A DNA stretch of 64,000 bases, taken from assembly GCF_050269735.1 (NCBI RefSeq), contig NZ_JBNNIX010000002.1, positions 1 to 64,000 of the forward strand, in the 5' to 3' direction. A program made the translations under genes and the position numbers. Under the pieces are notes generated by a model that was not told the origin of the DNA, did not search any database, and saw nothing but the letters and a program-made list of their open reading frames with translations. The DNA is from Paenisporosarcina sp050269735 (GTDB taxonomy: Bacteria > Bacillota > Bacilli > Bacillales_A > Planococcaceae). Positions 7,850-14,886 of the stretch are shown piece after piece. Position 1 is the first letter of the stretch; each line of letters opens with the position of its first letter.

Positions 7850-7875
7850 CAAAAAGCTAAGCTTAAAATTGTTTT

Positions 7876-7900
7876 GTTCAACAAATGGATGCTTTAGTGC
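7876..7900 (+). repeat. Array repeat, left half only
   Basis: GTTCAACAAATGGATGCTTT is like the left half of complete copies, 27 bases after the preceding stop codon. No matching right half follows directly; the next complete repeat is at 8181. Confidence 0.5.
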
Positions 7901-8180
7901 AGAACAATTTATAAAGCATACAAAATAAATCCAAATAACGTTCCCAAATGCAAGTTTGGAAATACACCAAAAAGCGAAGAATGTTGTGAAATCAACGTTC
8001 GTGGCTTTTCTTATGAACATTGTTTATGCGTTGTTTTATGCACTTTTGTTAAAAGTCAATCATAGAAGAGGTTTTTAAGCATTTGAAGTAATGTTGCACG
8101 ATCGTCTTTGATGAATAAAATCGTGTATAAAAATTGAAGTCTTATCGTTGTAAATTCACATAAATCTGACGAGCCCCCTT
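7901..8180. other. Gene-free stretch, possibly a decayed cassette
   Basis: No convincing open frame or ribosome site is seen on either strand. It lies between a left half repeat and the left box of the next complete repeat, where a gene would be expected. It could be an empty or decayed cassette. Confidence 0.35.
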
Positions 8181-8270
8181 ATTGTACTAACGGGTGCTTG
8201 AGTTGAAGATCAGTGAACTGCTCAGACAGCTCTTATTTCTTATTGAACTAACGAGGCAGTTTAGTTGAAT
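8181..8270 (+). repeat. Array repeat, complete (90 bp)
   Basis: ATTGTACTAACGGGTGCTTG, AGTTGAAGATCAG, stem with ACTGCTCAGACAGCTCTT, then TTATTGAACTAACG, spacer AGGCAG and TTTAGTTGAAT. It ends 28 bases before the next start codon. Confidence 0.85.
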
Positions 8271-8298
8271 AAAAAATATCTAAAGGAAGTAGAATATA

Positions 8299-8715
8299 AT
8301 GTCATTGAATAAAAGAAAAATGATGGATAATGCCTTAAAAAGAGTTGTGATACCTGTATTAAGAAAACAAGAATTTAAAGGTTCATTACCTCACTTCAGG
8401 AGAAAGAATGAAAATAATATTGATTTAATTACTTTCCAATTCAGCAGATGGGGGGGTTCATTTGTAGTTGAAATGTCGACTTGCCCAATAAAAGGTGTAA
8501 CAATGTCTTGGGGAGAAAACATTCCCCCTAACAAAGTTACTGCCCATCATCTAAATAATAGCTTTAGGTTAGGTGCAAAATCGGAAGATGAAGATGGGAT
8601 ATGGTTTGATTTTGAGCAAGCAGAAACAGAAGAAGAATTTGAGAAAGTTGCTTCGAATGTTTTGGTTTTATTAAATCCTTCAGACCGTCTATGGATTTCA
8701 AAGTTATTCAACTAA
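8299..8715 (+). CDS. DUF4304-like protein
   Basis: A 138-residue soluble protein. The core FRRKNENNIDLITFQFSRWG followed by FVVEM matches the DUF4304 pattern (a Phe-Arg-Arg turn, then Ile/Leu-x-x-Phe-Gln and a Gly-Gly-Phe strand). The family is of unknown function and often sits near toxin-immunity genes. The start ATG follows AAAGGAAG. The last two codons and the stop (Phe-Asn-stop, TTCAACTAA) are formed by the outer box of the next array repeat, so the repeat reaches into the gene. Confidence 0.7.
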   Translation: MSLNKRKMMDNALKRVVIPVLRKQEFKGSLPHFRRKNENNIDLITFQFSRWGGSFVVEMSTCPIKGVTMSWGENIPPNKVTAHHLNNSFRLGAKSEDEDGIWFDFEQAETEEEFEKVASNVLVLLNPSDRLWISKLFN

Positions 8716-8793
8716 CAGGTGCTTTAGTCAAGATCAGGGGCTGTGGGTACAGCTCTTTTTTCATCTTCAACTAACGCAGCAGTTTAGTTGAAT
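8706..8793 (+). repeat. Array repeat, complete (88 bp), attC-like
   Basis: Begins ATTCAAC and ends GTTGAAT, which are exact complements and fit the integron consensus forms RYYYAAC and GTTRRRY. Inside, TTTAGTCAAGAT pairs with ATCTTCAACTAA, and GGCTGTGGGTACAGCTC forms the tip. It supplies the stop codon of the preceding gene. Confidence 0.85.
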
Positions 8794-8888
8794 AAGGATA
8801 AGGAAGTATTTTCATATAGCTTATTCGAACGATTAAAATGGGATGAGGTATGTTTTATTTCTAAGTTTTATTAAGAGTGGGAGATTGT

Positions 8889-9176
8889 ATGAAAACCTAT
8901 ATGAAAATTTTTATGTATTTCTTTATAATGATAGCCATATTCGTCATCTCGAATATTTATTCTAGTGAAAATTTTCAAAAGCCATTCAATACTTTAGATA
9001 TTATGGATATTTCAAGAATGGTTTTGATAAACATAATTAAATTAGTAAGTTTATTACTTATTATTGATACTTATATGAGATTTAACGAGATATCCAATGT
9101 TAAAAAAACATTATTATTAGTAATAGCTATTCCAAGTTCAATCGTTATTTGTGCATTTCTCACAAGTATCTATTAA
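8889..9176 (+). CDS. Small membrane protein, unknown
   Basis: A 95-residue protein with three hydrophobic helices (about residues 5-23, 41-59 and 73-92). The ATG at 8889 is chosen because it opens directly into the first helix and has AGAGTGGGAG just upstream; an in-frame GTG lies at 8877. The stop is 12 bases before the next repeat. No family is recognised. Confidence 0.55.
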   Translation: MKTYMKIFMYFFIMIAIFVISNIYSSENFQKPFNTLDIMDISRMVLINIIKLVSLLLIIDTYMRFNEISNVKKTLLLVIAIPSSIVICAFLTSIY

Positions 9177-9188
9177 AAATTTATCTTT

Positions 9189-9267
9189 GTTCAACTACGG
9201 GTGCTTTACTTCAAGATGGAGTAAAGCCTTTTCCTCTTATTGAACTAAAGCAGCAGGTTAGTTTAAG
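9189..9267 (+). repeat. Array repeat, complete
   Basis: GTTCAACTACGGGTGCTTTA, stem TTTACTTCAAGATGGAGTAAA with CCTTTTCC, then TTATTGAACTAAAG, spacer CAGCAG and GTTAGTTTAAG. The central stem differs from the GCTGC type and resembles that of the half copy at 2755. Confidence 0.75.
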
Positions 9268-9284
9268 AGTGATGTTTAACTGGT

Positions 9285-9299
9285 GTTCAACAATCGGGC
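9285..9299 (+). repeat. Leader motif GTTCAACAATCGGGC, copy 1
   Basis: The same 15-base motif, with one change, recurs at 10087-10101. Both copies follow a right half repeat (ending at 9267 and 10082) by a few bases, so they may mark the start of a cassette leader. Confidence 0.4.
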
Positions 9300-9405
9300 T
9301 CATATTGCCGCAAAACACCTTAAAGAAAGTTGGATATCTATGTTACATTTTAGAAGAGATTGTGAAGATTTCTACTTAAAGTAACTGAAAGAAAGAGGTT
9401 TTAAA

Positions 9406-10017
9406 TTGAATATTTCTATTGGATATTTACCAAATAGATATCGTGAGTTTACACAAGATGAGGGCGGACATTTTCCATTTGCAGTAGATAATACATTTCC
9501 TTATGTATTGTCAGTAGGGGTTTATTTACCAGAGTATGATGATAATTTTGTGCCTATCTGGATGGATAATATTAAAGCATTTCCTCTCTATTTTTATGCG
9601 GATATTAATTCCTTCAAGAATGAGTATGAAGAGATTTTAAATACATCGCAAATTGAATATCGCTACTTAACAGAGGATAAGAAATCGTCCGTATCTGTCG
9701 CAAAGATTCAAGATATAGAGCAACTTTTAACAACTTTTCCTTTTTACATTACACTTGAATGCGCAGGGAGTACTATTGTTTGGAGTACAGAAGAGGATGT
9801 CTTTAGTGTTGAACAAAGGGAATGGGGAGGAAAATCGAAAGGTTATGTTCAAAAAACAATCGTCATAGAACCAAAAGTAGATATGAGTATTTTTGTGATT
9901 GGTCACGATGGGAACAGTATTGATGTTCTTTCAAATCAAGCGTACTTTTCGACTTACGAAAATATAACAAAAACTCTTCCTGAATTTGTAATACCAAGTT
10001 TATGTGAATTCGGTTAA
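9406..10017 (+). CDS. Soluble protein of about 200 residues, unknown
   Basis: A 203-residue protein with no signal peptide or membrane segment, rich in aromatic residues, with a mixed alpha/beta pattern. Notable stretches are GYLPNRYREFTQDEGGHFPF at the start and VEQREWGGKSKGYVQKTIVI in the C-terminal half. The start is TTG at 9406 with AAAGAGG 9 bases before. No family or catalytic motif is recognised. It is a single-gene cassette with a long leader of 138 bases. Confidence 0.55.
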   Translation: MNISIGYLPNRYREFTQDEGGHFPFAVDNTFPYVLSVGVYLPEYDDNFVPIWMDNIKAFPLYFYADINSFKNEYEEILNTSQIEYRYLTEDKKSSVSVAKIQDIEQLLTTFPFYITLECAGSTIVWSTEEDVFSVEQREWGGKSKGYVQKTIVIEPKVDMSIFVIGHDGNSIDVLSNQAYFSTYENITKTLPEFVIPSLCEFG

Positions 10018-10047
10018 TTTACTAAGGAATCATTTCGAAAGATACAG

Positions 10048-10082
10048 TCACTCTTATACAAACGGGGCAATTAGTTGAATAA
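10048..10082 (+). repeat. Array repeat, right half only
   Basis: CAAACGGGGCAATTAGTTGA with an AATAA end. It lies 30 bases after the stop of the preceding gene and 50 bases before the next complete repeat, with no gene between the two. This could be the scar of a lost cassette. Confidence 0.5.
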
Positions 10083-10086
10083 CGAT

Positions 10087-10101
10087 GTTCAACAATAGGG
10101 C
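10087..10101 (+). repeat. Leader motif GTTCAACAATAGGGC, copy 2
   Basis: Copy of the motif at 9285-9299 with one change. Here CAACAAT can pair with ATTGTT a few bases downstream. Confidence 0.4.
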
Positions 10102-10131
10102 ACGATTGTTTTAAGAAGCGTCTCTGTTCTT

Positions 10132-10216
10132 ATTCAACGAGTGCTTTAGTTTAAAATCCTCTGGTTGCTAAGGCAGCTTTTTTTCTTTTTTAACTAACGA
10201 GGCAGTTTAGTTTAAA
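10132..10216 (+). repeat. Array repeat, complete (85 bp)
   Basis: ATTCAACGAGTGCTTTAGTT, then GGTTGCTAAGGCAGC with a T run, TTTAACTAACG, spacer AGGCAG and TTTAGTTTAAA. The outer box is ATTCAAC. It ends 40 bases before the next start codon. Confidence 0.8.
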
Positions 10217-10256
10217 AGGAACAGTAGCAAAACATTAAAACATTGGGGTGTATTGT

Positions 10257-10796
10257 ATGAAAAAGGTTATGCCATTTGTTATATTACTTATGTTTTTCTT
10301 AGGGGCTTGTAACAAAGATGAAGTGAAATCTGAAATATATAGTGGTCGTGATTTGTCCATTATAATTATTGGCGATATTCCAGATGTGAGAGAAGAAAAT
10401 ATTACATTTACTCAAAAATCAATAGAAGAAATCTCTGGAGATTTAAAGAAGACTTCAAATGAATTTGACGCAGTATTTATTACACCCTCACAATTTTCTG
10501 AAGCCGATGATGACATATATGTGGCAACTTATCAAGGTTTAACAATTCCAACCTTTTTTATTGAATCAAAAAAAAGACATATTCCTTTTGTAAATGAAAA
10601 TCTAACCTATGAAAATGCACCTGTAATTGAAGGTGAACTCTCTTATGCAACAGGCTACCTATATGATGGTACAAAAGAAGAAACTAATGCTGATGTTTGG
10701 CGATACGGTTTGTATAACGATGTTAAGAACGAAGTGAATATAAAAGATGTTTACACGCGGATTTTTGAAACAATAAGTGATCAAGTTCAAAAATAG
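10257..10796 (+). CDS. Lipoprotein of unknown function
   Basis: A 179-residue protein with a signal peptide (MKKVMPFVILLMFFLGACNK) ending in the lipobox Leu-Gly-Ala-Cys. The mature part has alternating strands and helices (LSIIIIGDIPDVREENITF, FDAVFITPSQFSEAD), a pattern seen in several Bacillus lipoproteins of unknown role. The ATG at 10257 follows GGGGTG; an in-frame ATG lies 9 bases upstream at 10248. It would be held on the outer face of the membrane. It is the last intact cassette gene before the array ends. Confidence 0.65.
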   Translation: MKKVMPFVILLMFFLGACNKDEVKSEIYSGRDLSIIIIGDIPDVREENITFTQKSIEEISGDLKKTSNEFDAVFITPSQFSEADDDIYVATYQGLTIPTFFIESKKRHIPFVNENLTYENAPVIEGELSYATGYLYDGTKEETNADVWRYGLYNDVKNEVNIKDVYTRIFETISDQVQK

Positions 10797-10827
10797 ACAA
10801 CACAAAAGTAAAATATAAGAGTTTCTT

Positions 10828-10917
10828 ATTAAGCTAACGGTTGCTTGAGTTGAAGATCTGTGAGCTGCAAAGTCAGCTTGTATTTCTTGTTGAACTAACG
10901 CAGCAGTTTAGTTCAAT
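10828..10917 (+). repeat. Array repeat, complete (90 bp)
   Basis: ATTAAGCTAACGGTTGCTTG, AGTTGAAGATC, stem GAGCTGCAAAGTCAGCTTG, then TTGTTGAACTAACG, spacer CAGCAG and TTTAGTTCAAT. It begins 31 bases after the lipoprotein stop and ends 43 bases before the next start. Confidence 0.8.
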
Positions 10918-10960
10918 AAGAAAAATGGTGAAATAGTGGGTTGAAAGGTGAGGCTTATGT

Positions 10961-11329
10961 ATGAATAATTTCCTAATTGAAAATGATTTACTTTCGTTGT
11001 TTGAATGTGAACCTACATTGTTCGATACTACATCGAAAGACTTTTATTATAATGAAACAACATATAAATTTTCTAATGGTGAGGAAGACTTCACTGTTAC
11101 ACTCTCTCCATCTTATAGTGAAGTGAAAATACAAGTAATCTAACGGACTTCAAATAAATTAATATCACTCTTAGATTTAAAGAGAGTTGATAAATTTGAA
11201 ATTACAACAGATAAAAAAGACCTTTCAAGTGTACTATTAAGAAATCAGAATGATGACTTTACACATACAATTGAAATTGATTTTAAGCCAAAGTTCAAAT
11301 TGATTTTTAAAGAACATTACACGGAGTAA
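10961..11329 (+). pseudogene. Small unknown gene interrupted by an in-frame TAA
   Basis: The frame opens at ATG 10961 and reads 60 codons to TAA at 11141-11143, then remains open in the same frame for 61 further codons to TAA at 11327. The two parts look like one protein: the first ends with a strand (YSEVKIQVI), the second has DKFEITTDKKDLSSVL and ends in FKLIFKEHYTE, 10 bases before the closing half repeat. The full length would be about 122 residues. No family is recognised. A point mutation is the simplest explanation; the short 60-residue product cannot be excluded. Confidence 0.55.
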
Positions 11330-11339
11330 AAGAATGGTC

Positions 11340-11361
11340 TTAATCAACGGATGCTTTAGTA
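11340..11361 (+). repeat. Final left half repeat closing the array
   Basis: TTAATCAACGGATGCTTTAG matches the left half of complete repeats. It is the last member of the family found by eye in the window and marks the border to the conserved backbone. Confidence 0.6.
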
Positions 11362-11371
11362 AAAAAACAGA

Positions 11372-11410
11372 AAAAACGAGCTTGGAAATGCTTTCCAGGC
11401 TCGTTTTTCT
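11372..11410. terminator. Strong bidirectional terminator at the array border
   Basis: AAAAACGAGCTTGGAAA pairs with TTTCCAGGCTCGTTTTT (17-bp arms, one G-U wobble), with A and T runs on the two sides. It separates the rightward array from the leftward lipoprotein gene. Confidence 0.9.
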
Positions 11411-11451
11411 ATACAATATCTACCATTCACTTTAACACAGACCCTCTTTCC

Positions 11452-11784
11452 TTATTTTAATCGTAATGTTTCAATCATTTCTTTTCCGTCAACCATTTTT
11501 GTAGAAAATGCAATATTGTCAATTTCTTTGACTTGGTCGAAATCACCGGTAGCATCGGGTGCTATTACATACCTCTTTTCTTGTCCTTCATATTCAATAA
11601 CGACAGATTCTTTAGCATCACCTTCAAAGCCTTTGAAAACACCTTCCACTTGGGTGGTCAATTCAATCGCGCCAGGATCTCCGTCCTTGTTTTCATTATC
11701 TACACTTACATCTTGTTCCGTGTTACACGCTACAAGTGATAATGCTAGAATGGAAATCGCAGTGAAATGTTTCCATTTCTTCAA
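11452..11784 (-). CDS. Small lipoprotein, unknown
   Basis: A 110-residue protein starting at TTG 11784, chosen because AAAGGAGG lies 8 bases before it and it opens into Lys-Lys-Trp-Lys and a hydrophobic core ending in the lipobox Leu-Val-Ala-Cys. The mature domain of about 85 residues is acidic and beta-rich (VEGVFKGFEGDAKESVVIEY) and ends in METLRLK-like strands. It would be anchored to the outer face of the membrane. It is divergent from dinG and convergent with the cassette array. No family is recognised. Confidence 0.65.
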   Translation of the reverse strand: MKKWKHFTAISILALSLVACNTEQDVSVDNENKDGDPGAIELTTQVEGVFKGFEGDAKESVVIEYEGQEKRYVIAPDATGDFDQVKEIDNIAFSTKMVDGKEMIETLRLK

Positions 11785-11831
11785 TTGGTAATAACCTCCT
11801 TTTTCAAATAGACGTCTTTGCACAGTGTCAG

Positions 11832-11862
11832 TTACACTTCCAAAGATGTTTTGTGATACAAT
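11832..11862 (+). promoter_or_regulatory. Possible dinG promoter with extended -10
   Basis: TGATACAAT at 11854-11862 is an extended -10 box. A weak TTACAC lies 19 bases upstream. It is 38 bases before the dinG start. Recognised by sequence only. Confidence 0.35.
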
Positions 11863-11899
11863 TTTTTTGTTAGAAGTCTAAATTGTGAGCTGATATTTT

Positions 11900-14683
11900 A
11901 TGTTAAGCCCTACTTACGCTATTGTCGATATTGAAACAACGGGTCATTCGCCTGCAAAAGGGGATCGGATGATTCAATTTGCCGTTGTATTCGTACGCGA
12001 ATGGCAAATTCAATCAACTTTTTCAACCTTCATTCAACCCGGGAAAAAAATCCCTTTTTTCATACAAGACTTAACCAATATTTCAGATGAGGATGTCAAA
12101 GACGCACCGGTTTTTGAAGATGTGGCCGGAGATATTTATGACATGCTCGAAGACTGTATTTTTGTGGCCCACAATACGAATTTCGACTTGTCATTTGTGC
12201 AAGCTGAATTCAAGCGTATTGGCTTTCCATTATGGAAAGGCAAAAAAATGGATACAGTTGAACTGTCACGATTATTGTTTCCGACATCATTCAGTTATAA
12301 GTTGCAAGATATTACCCAAGAGCGGGGCATCCAACTAGCGAATGCCCATCGTGCTGACGATGACGCCTATGCAACTGCTGAATTATTTATAGAATGTATT
12401 AAAGAAATTGAAAAACTGCCCATTCAAACTTTGGAACTGATTCATAAACGCTCATTTCAGTTGAAATTTGATATTTCTTCTTTGTTTTTTGAATCATTAC
12501 AAAAAAAGAGAAAGATGCTCAAATCTGAAAATCTTGACTACTATAAAGGAATTCCCCTTCGACAAAAATATTTAATGGAAAGTTCGGAAGAGCCCTCCTT
12601 TTTCTACCCAGAGACGAAAAATCAGAAACGACTCTATTTTTCTGAAGGGTTACAAGACTTTAAAGAACGTGACGGCCAGTTTCAAATGATGGATGCCATA
12701 TGGCAAACTTTTCAGGATAAAAATGAACTGGCCATTGAAGCCTCAACGGGACTTGGAAAGACACTAAGTTATTTAATACCAAGTTACTTTCATGCAAAAA
12801 AACAAAATAAAAAGGTATTAATCAGCACGTATACGACACATTTAATGGAACAACTTCAGGATGTGGAAATACCGAAATTAGAAGCCATTGTTAAAAACAA
12901 AGTTCATGTTGCGATTCTTAAGGGTGCCAGACATTACCTTGACTTGCGTCGTTTTGAGGAGTTATTGCGCGCAAAAGATGAATCATATGATGAGACATTT
13001 GCCATTTGCCAGCTTTTAGTATGGTTAACTAGGACATCTACTGGTGATGTTGGTGAACTAAACGTTTCAAGCGGCGGACAATTTTTCATAGACAAAGTTC
13101 GGAAAAATGCATTTTCTGTTAAGACACCGGAAGTGAATAATCATGATTTTCATGCATATGCGTTACTTCAAAGTCAGCAAGCAGATATTCTCATAACGAA
13201 CCATGCAATGCTGTTTACTGATCGGCATCGTTTAGAGCCATTACTCTCGGAGGAAATCAATGCATTTGTAATTGATGAAGCACATCAATTTATACAAGCA
13301 GCGAATACAAGGGATGAACGGATCTTTTCTTACACCCAGTGGAAATATGTTTTCGGGCAACTTGGAACACGTGATCAGGAGCAGTTAACTTATGCCTTTG
13401 CAAAGGTATTGGAGAAACATGGTGTGGATGTGATTTATTCATTAGAAGAGCTTGACCGGATCTATATCAAATGCAGTGAAAAATTTGACGAAGCAGTTCA
13501 ATCACTTATACAAAATGTCAGTCGTAAAACTGCGAGTAAATCTCACTCCAAACAAACTGTATTATTCGAAGAATTAGAGTTGGATTATGAATTGCTTGAC
13601 GAAGTTTACCAATTTCTCCAACGATGGGTGACAATCGCACAACACTTGCTTGAACGTATGGGGAAAAGCCAAATCGAATCAACGCATGCAGATAAATTAG
13701 TAGCTGCAGAGTGGCAATATTGGTTGAACGAAATGAAAATAAAAACAGGGGAATGGGTCGGTATTTTCCTTTCTTCTCCGTCTGAACATTCTGTGTGGCT
13801 GGAAATGGATCGTAGAAGCATTCCAGGAAGCCTTCATGTATACAAAAAGCCAATAGACAGCACGAAAGCAGTTAATGAAATATTTAACGATTGGAGAGAC
13901 CGGGTCGGTATCGTATGGACTTCCGGGACGCTATCGGTTCCAGGTAATAATCGATTTATCGTTAACCAATTAGGGCTACCAGACACAGTTTCTATCAAAA
14001 CATACTCTGCTCCAAAAGATTTTTACCAGGGGGCGAATTTATTTATCGTCGATGACATGCCGGATATTCAGCATGTTTCCCAATCCGATTTTATTGAAGC
14101 CGTAGCCGATGCAGTGATTCAAACTGTTCTAATTACTGAAGGTAGATGCTTTGTGCTATTCACATCGCAGGATATGCTGCGTAAAACTGTCGATTTAATT
14201 CAGGATACTGGATTACTCGAGGATTATATGTTGTTCGCCCAAGGAATGACATCAGGAAGCCGGATGAAATTATTAAAATCATTCCAACGGTTCCGAAAGT
14301 CCGTATTATTTGGTACCAATAGTTTCTGGGAGGGGGTAGACGTTCCAGGTGATGCATTAACGGCAGTCATTTTGGTCAGGTTGCCATTTTCTTCTCCGGA
14401 TGAACCGGTATTCAAAACACAGGCAGACCGTCTGACCAAACAAGGAATTAATTCTTTTTCTTCCTTGGCATTGCCAGAAGCCATACTCAGATTCCGACAA
14501 GGTTTTGGTCGATTAATCCGGTCCTCAACCGATCGAGGTGTTTTTATTGTGCTTGATCGCAGAATCGAGTCAAAGTCGTACGGAAAAGAGTTTATTCGTG
14601 CTTTGCCTGATATACCTATCAAGAAAGTATCCCTAGAAGATATGGTCTTGGACCTTGAACATTGGTATAATGAGAAAGTATGA
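11900..14683 (+). CDS. dinG: DinG-family 3'-5' exonuclease / helicase-like protein
   Basis: A 927-residue protein joining a DnaQ-type exonuclease domain to an XPD/DinG helicase core. The exonuclease has DIETTG at residues 10-15 and HRADDDAYATAELF near 150, carrying the DEDDh acidic ligands. The helicase has a Walker A box EASTGLGKT near 279, VIDEAHQF near 457 and the C-terminal FRQGFGRLIRS near 865. No four-cysteine iron-sulfur cluster is evident between Walker A and the DEAH box, as in the Bacillus and Staphylococcus DinG, which acts as an exonuclease. It probably acts in DNA repair. It leads the run dinG-ypmA-ypmB-aspB-asnS, as in B. subtilis. Confidence 0.92.
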   Translation: MLSPTYAIVDIETTGHSPAKGDRMIQFAVVFVREWQIQSTFSTFIQPGKKIPFFIQDLTNISDEDVKDAPVFEDVAGDIYDMLEDCIFVAHNTNFDLSFVQAEFKRIGFPLWKGKKMDTVELSRLLFPTSFSYKLQDITQERGIQLANAHRADDDAYATAELFIECIKEIEKLPIQTLELIHKRSFQLKFDISSLFFESLQKKRKMLKSENLDYYKGIPLRQKYLMESSEEPSFFYPETKNQKRLYFSEGLQDFKERDGQFQMMDAIWQTFQDKNELAIEASTGLGKTLSYLIPSYFHAKKQNKKVLISTYTTHLMEQLQDVEIPKLEAIVKNKVHVAILKGARHYLDLRRFEELLRAKDESYDETFAICQLLVWLTRTSTGDVGELNVSSGGQFFIDKVRKNAFSVKTPEVNNHDFHAYALLQSQQADILITNHAMLFTDRHRLEPLLSEEINAFVIDEAHQFIQAANTRDERIFSYTQWKYVFGQLGTRDQEQLTYAFAKVLEKHGVDVIYSLEELDRIYIKCSEKFDEAVQSLIQNVSRKTASKSHSKQTVLFEELELDYELLDEVYQFLQRWVTIAQHLLERMGKSQIESTHADKLVAAEWQYWLNEMKIKTGEWVGIFLSSPSEHSVWLEMDRRSIPGSLHVYKKPIDSTKAVNEIFNDWRDRVGIVWTSGTLSVPGNNRFIVNQLGLPDTVSIKTYSAPKDFYQGANLFIVDDMPDIQHVSQSDFIEAVADAVIQTVLITEGRCFVLFTSQDMLRKTVDLIQDTGLLEDYMLFAQGMTSGSRMKLLKSFQRFRKSVLFGTNSFWEGVDVPGDALTAVILVRLPFSSPDEPVFKTQADRLTKQGINSFSSLALPEAILRFRQGFGRLIRSSTDRGVFIVLDRRIESKSYGKEFIRALPDIPIKKVSLEDMVLDLEHWYNEKV

Positions 14684-14706
14684 GCGAAGAAAGTAGGGGT
14701 TTCAAA

Positions 14707-14877
14707 ATGGAAAGCAGAATTGAAGTAATATCAACAGTTACGGTTGACTATCAATCAGACTTGTATAAAATTGTGGACGCCTTGAATCGCACTTTGAAAG
14801 AAAGAAATCTAATGTTTGGTCTGGCACTCGAAAAAGACAATCATGAGAAAGCCGTTTTCACTATTTATAAAACGTAA
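14707..14877 (+). CDS. ypmA: YpmA family small protein
   Basis: A 56-residue protein starting MESRIEVISTVTVDYQSDLY and containing YKIVDALNRTLKERNLMFGL, closely like B. subtilis YpmA in sequence, length and position (between dinG and ypmB). The in-frame ATG at 14680 overlaps the dinG stop; the ATG at 14707 is chosen because the family begins here. The function is not known. It is probably co-transcribed with dinG and ypmB, which follows after 9 bases. Confidence 0.85.
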   Translation: MESRIEVISTVTVDYQSDLYKIVDALNRTLKERNLMFGLALEKDNHEKAVFTIYKT

Positions 14878-14886
14878 GGTGCAGAC

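Noticed and set aside
1534..11361. The array repeats as a CRISPR array
   Set aside because: The spaces between copies are hundreds of bases long and contain genes, copies vary in sequence and length, and no cas gene is seen.
1534..11361. The array repeats as plain Rho-independent terminators only
   Set aside because: Several copies do contain a stem and T run, but the conserved palindromic boxes on both sides, 20-30 bases each, are not needed for termination and recur at every border. A terminator role in addition remains possible.
13518..14622. Antisense open frames inside dinG, and similar long frames inside bpr, ponA and other genes
   Set aside because: They lie opposite well-identified genes, lack ribosome sites and family motifs, and follow from the codon use of the true gene.
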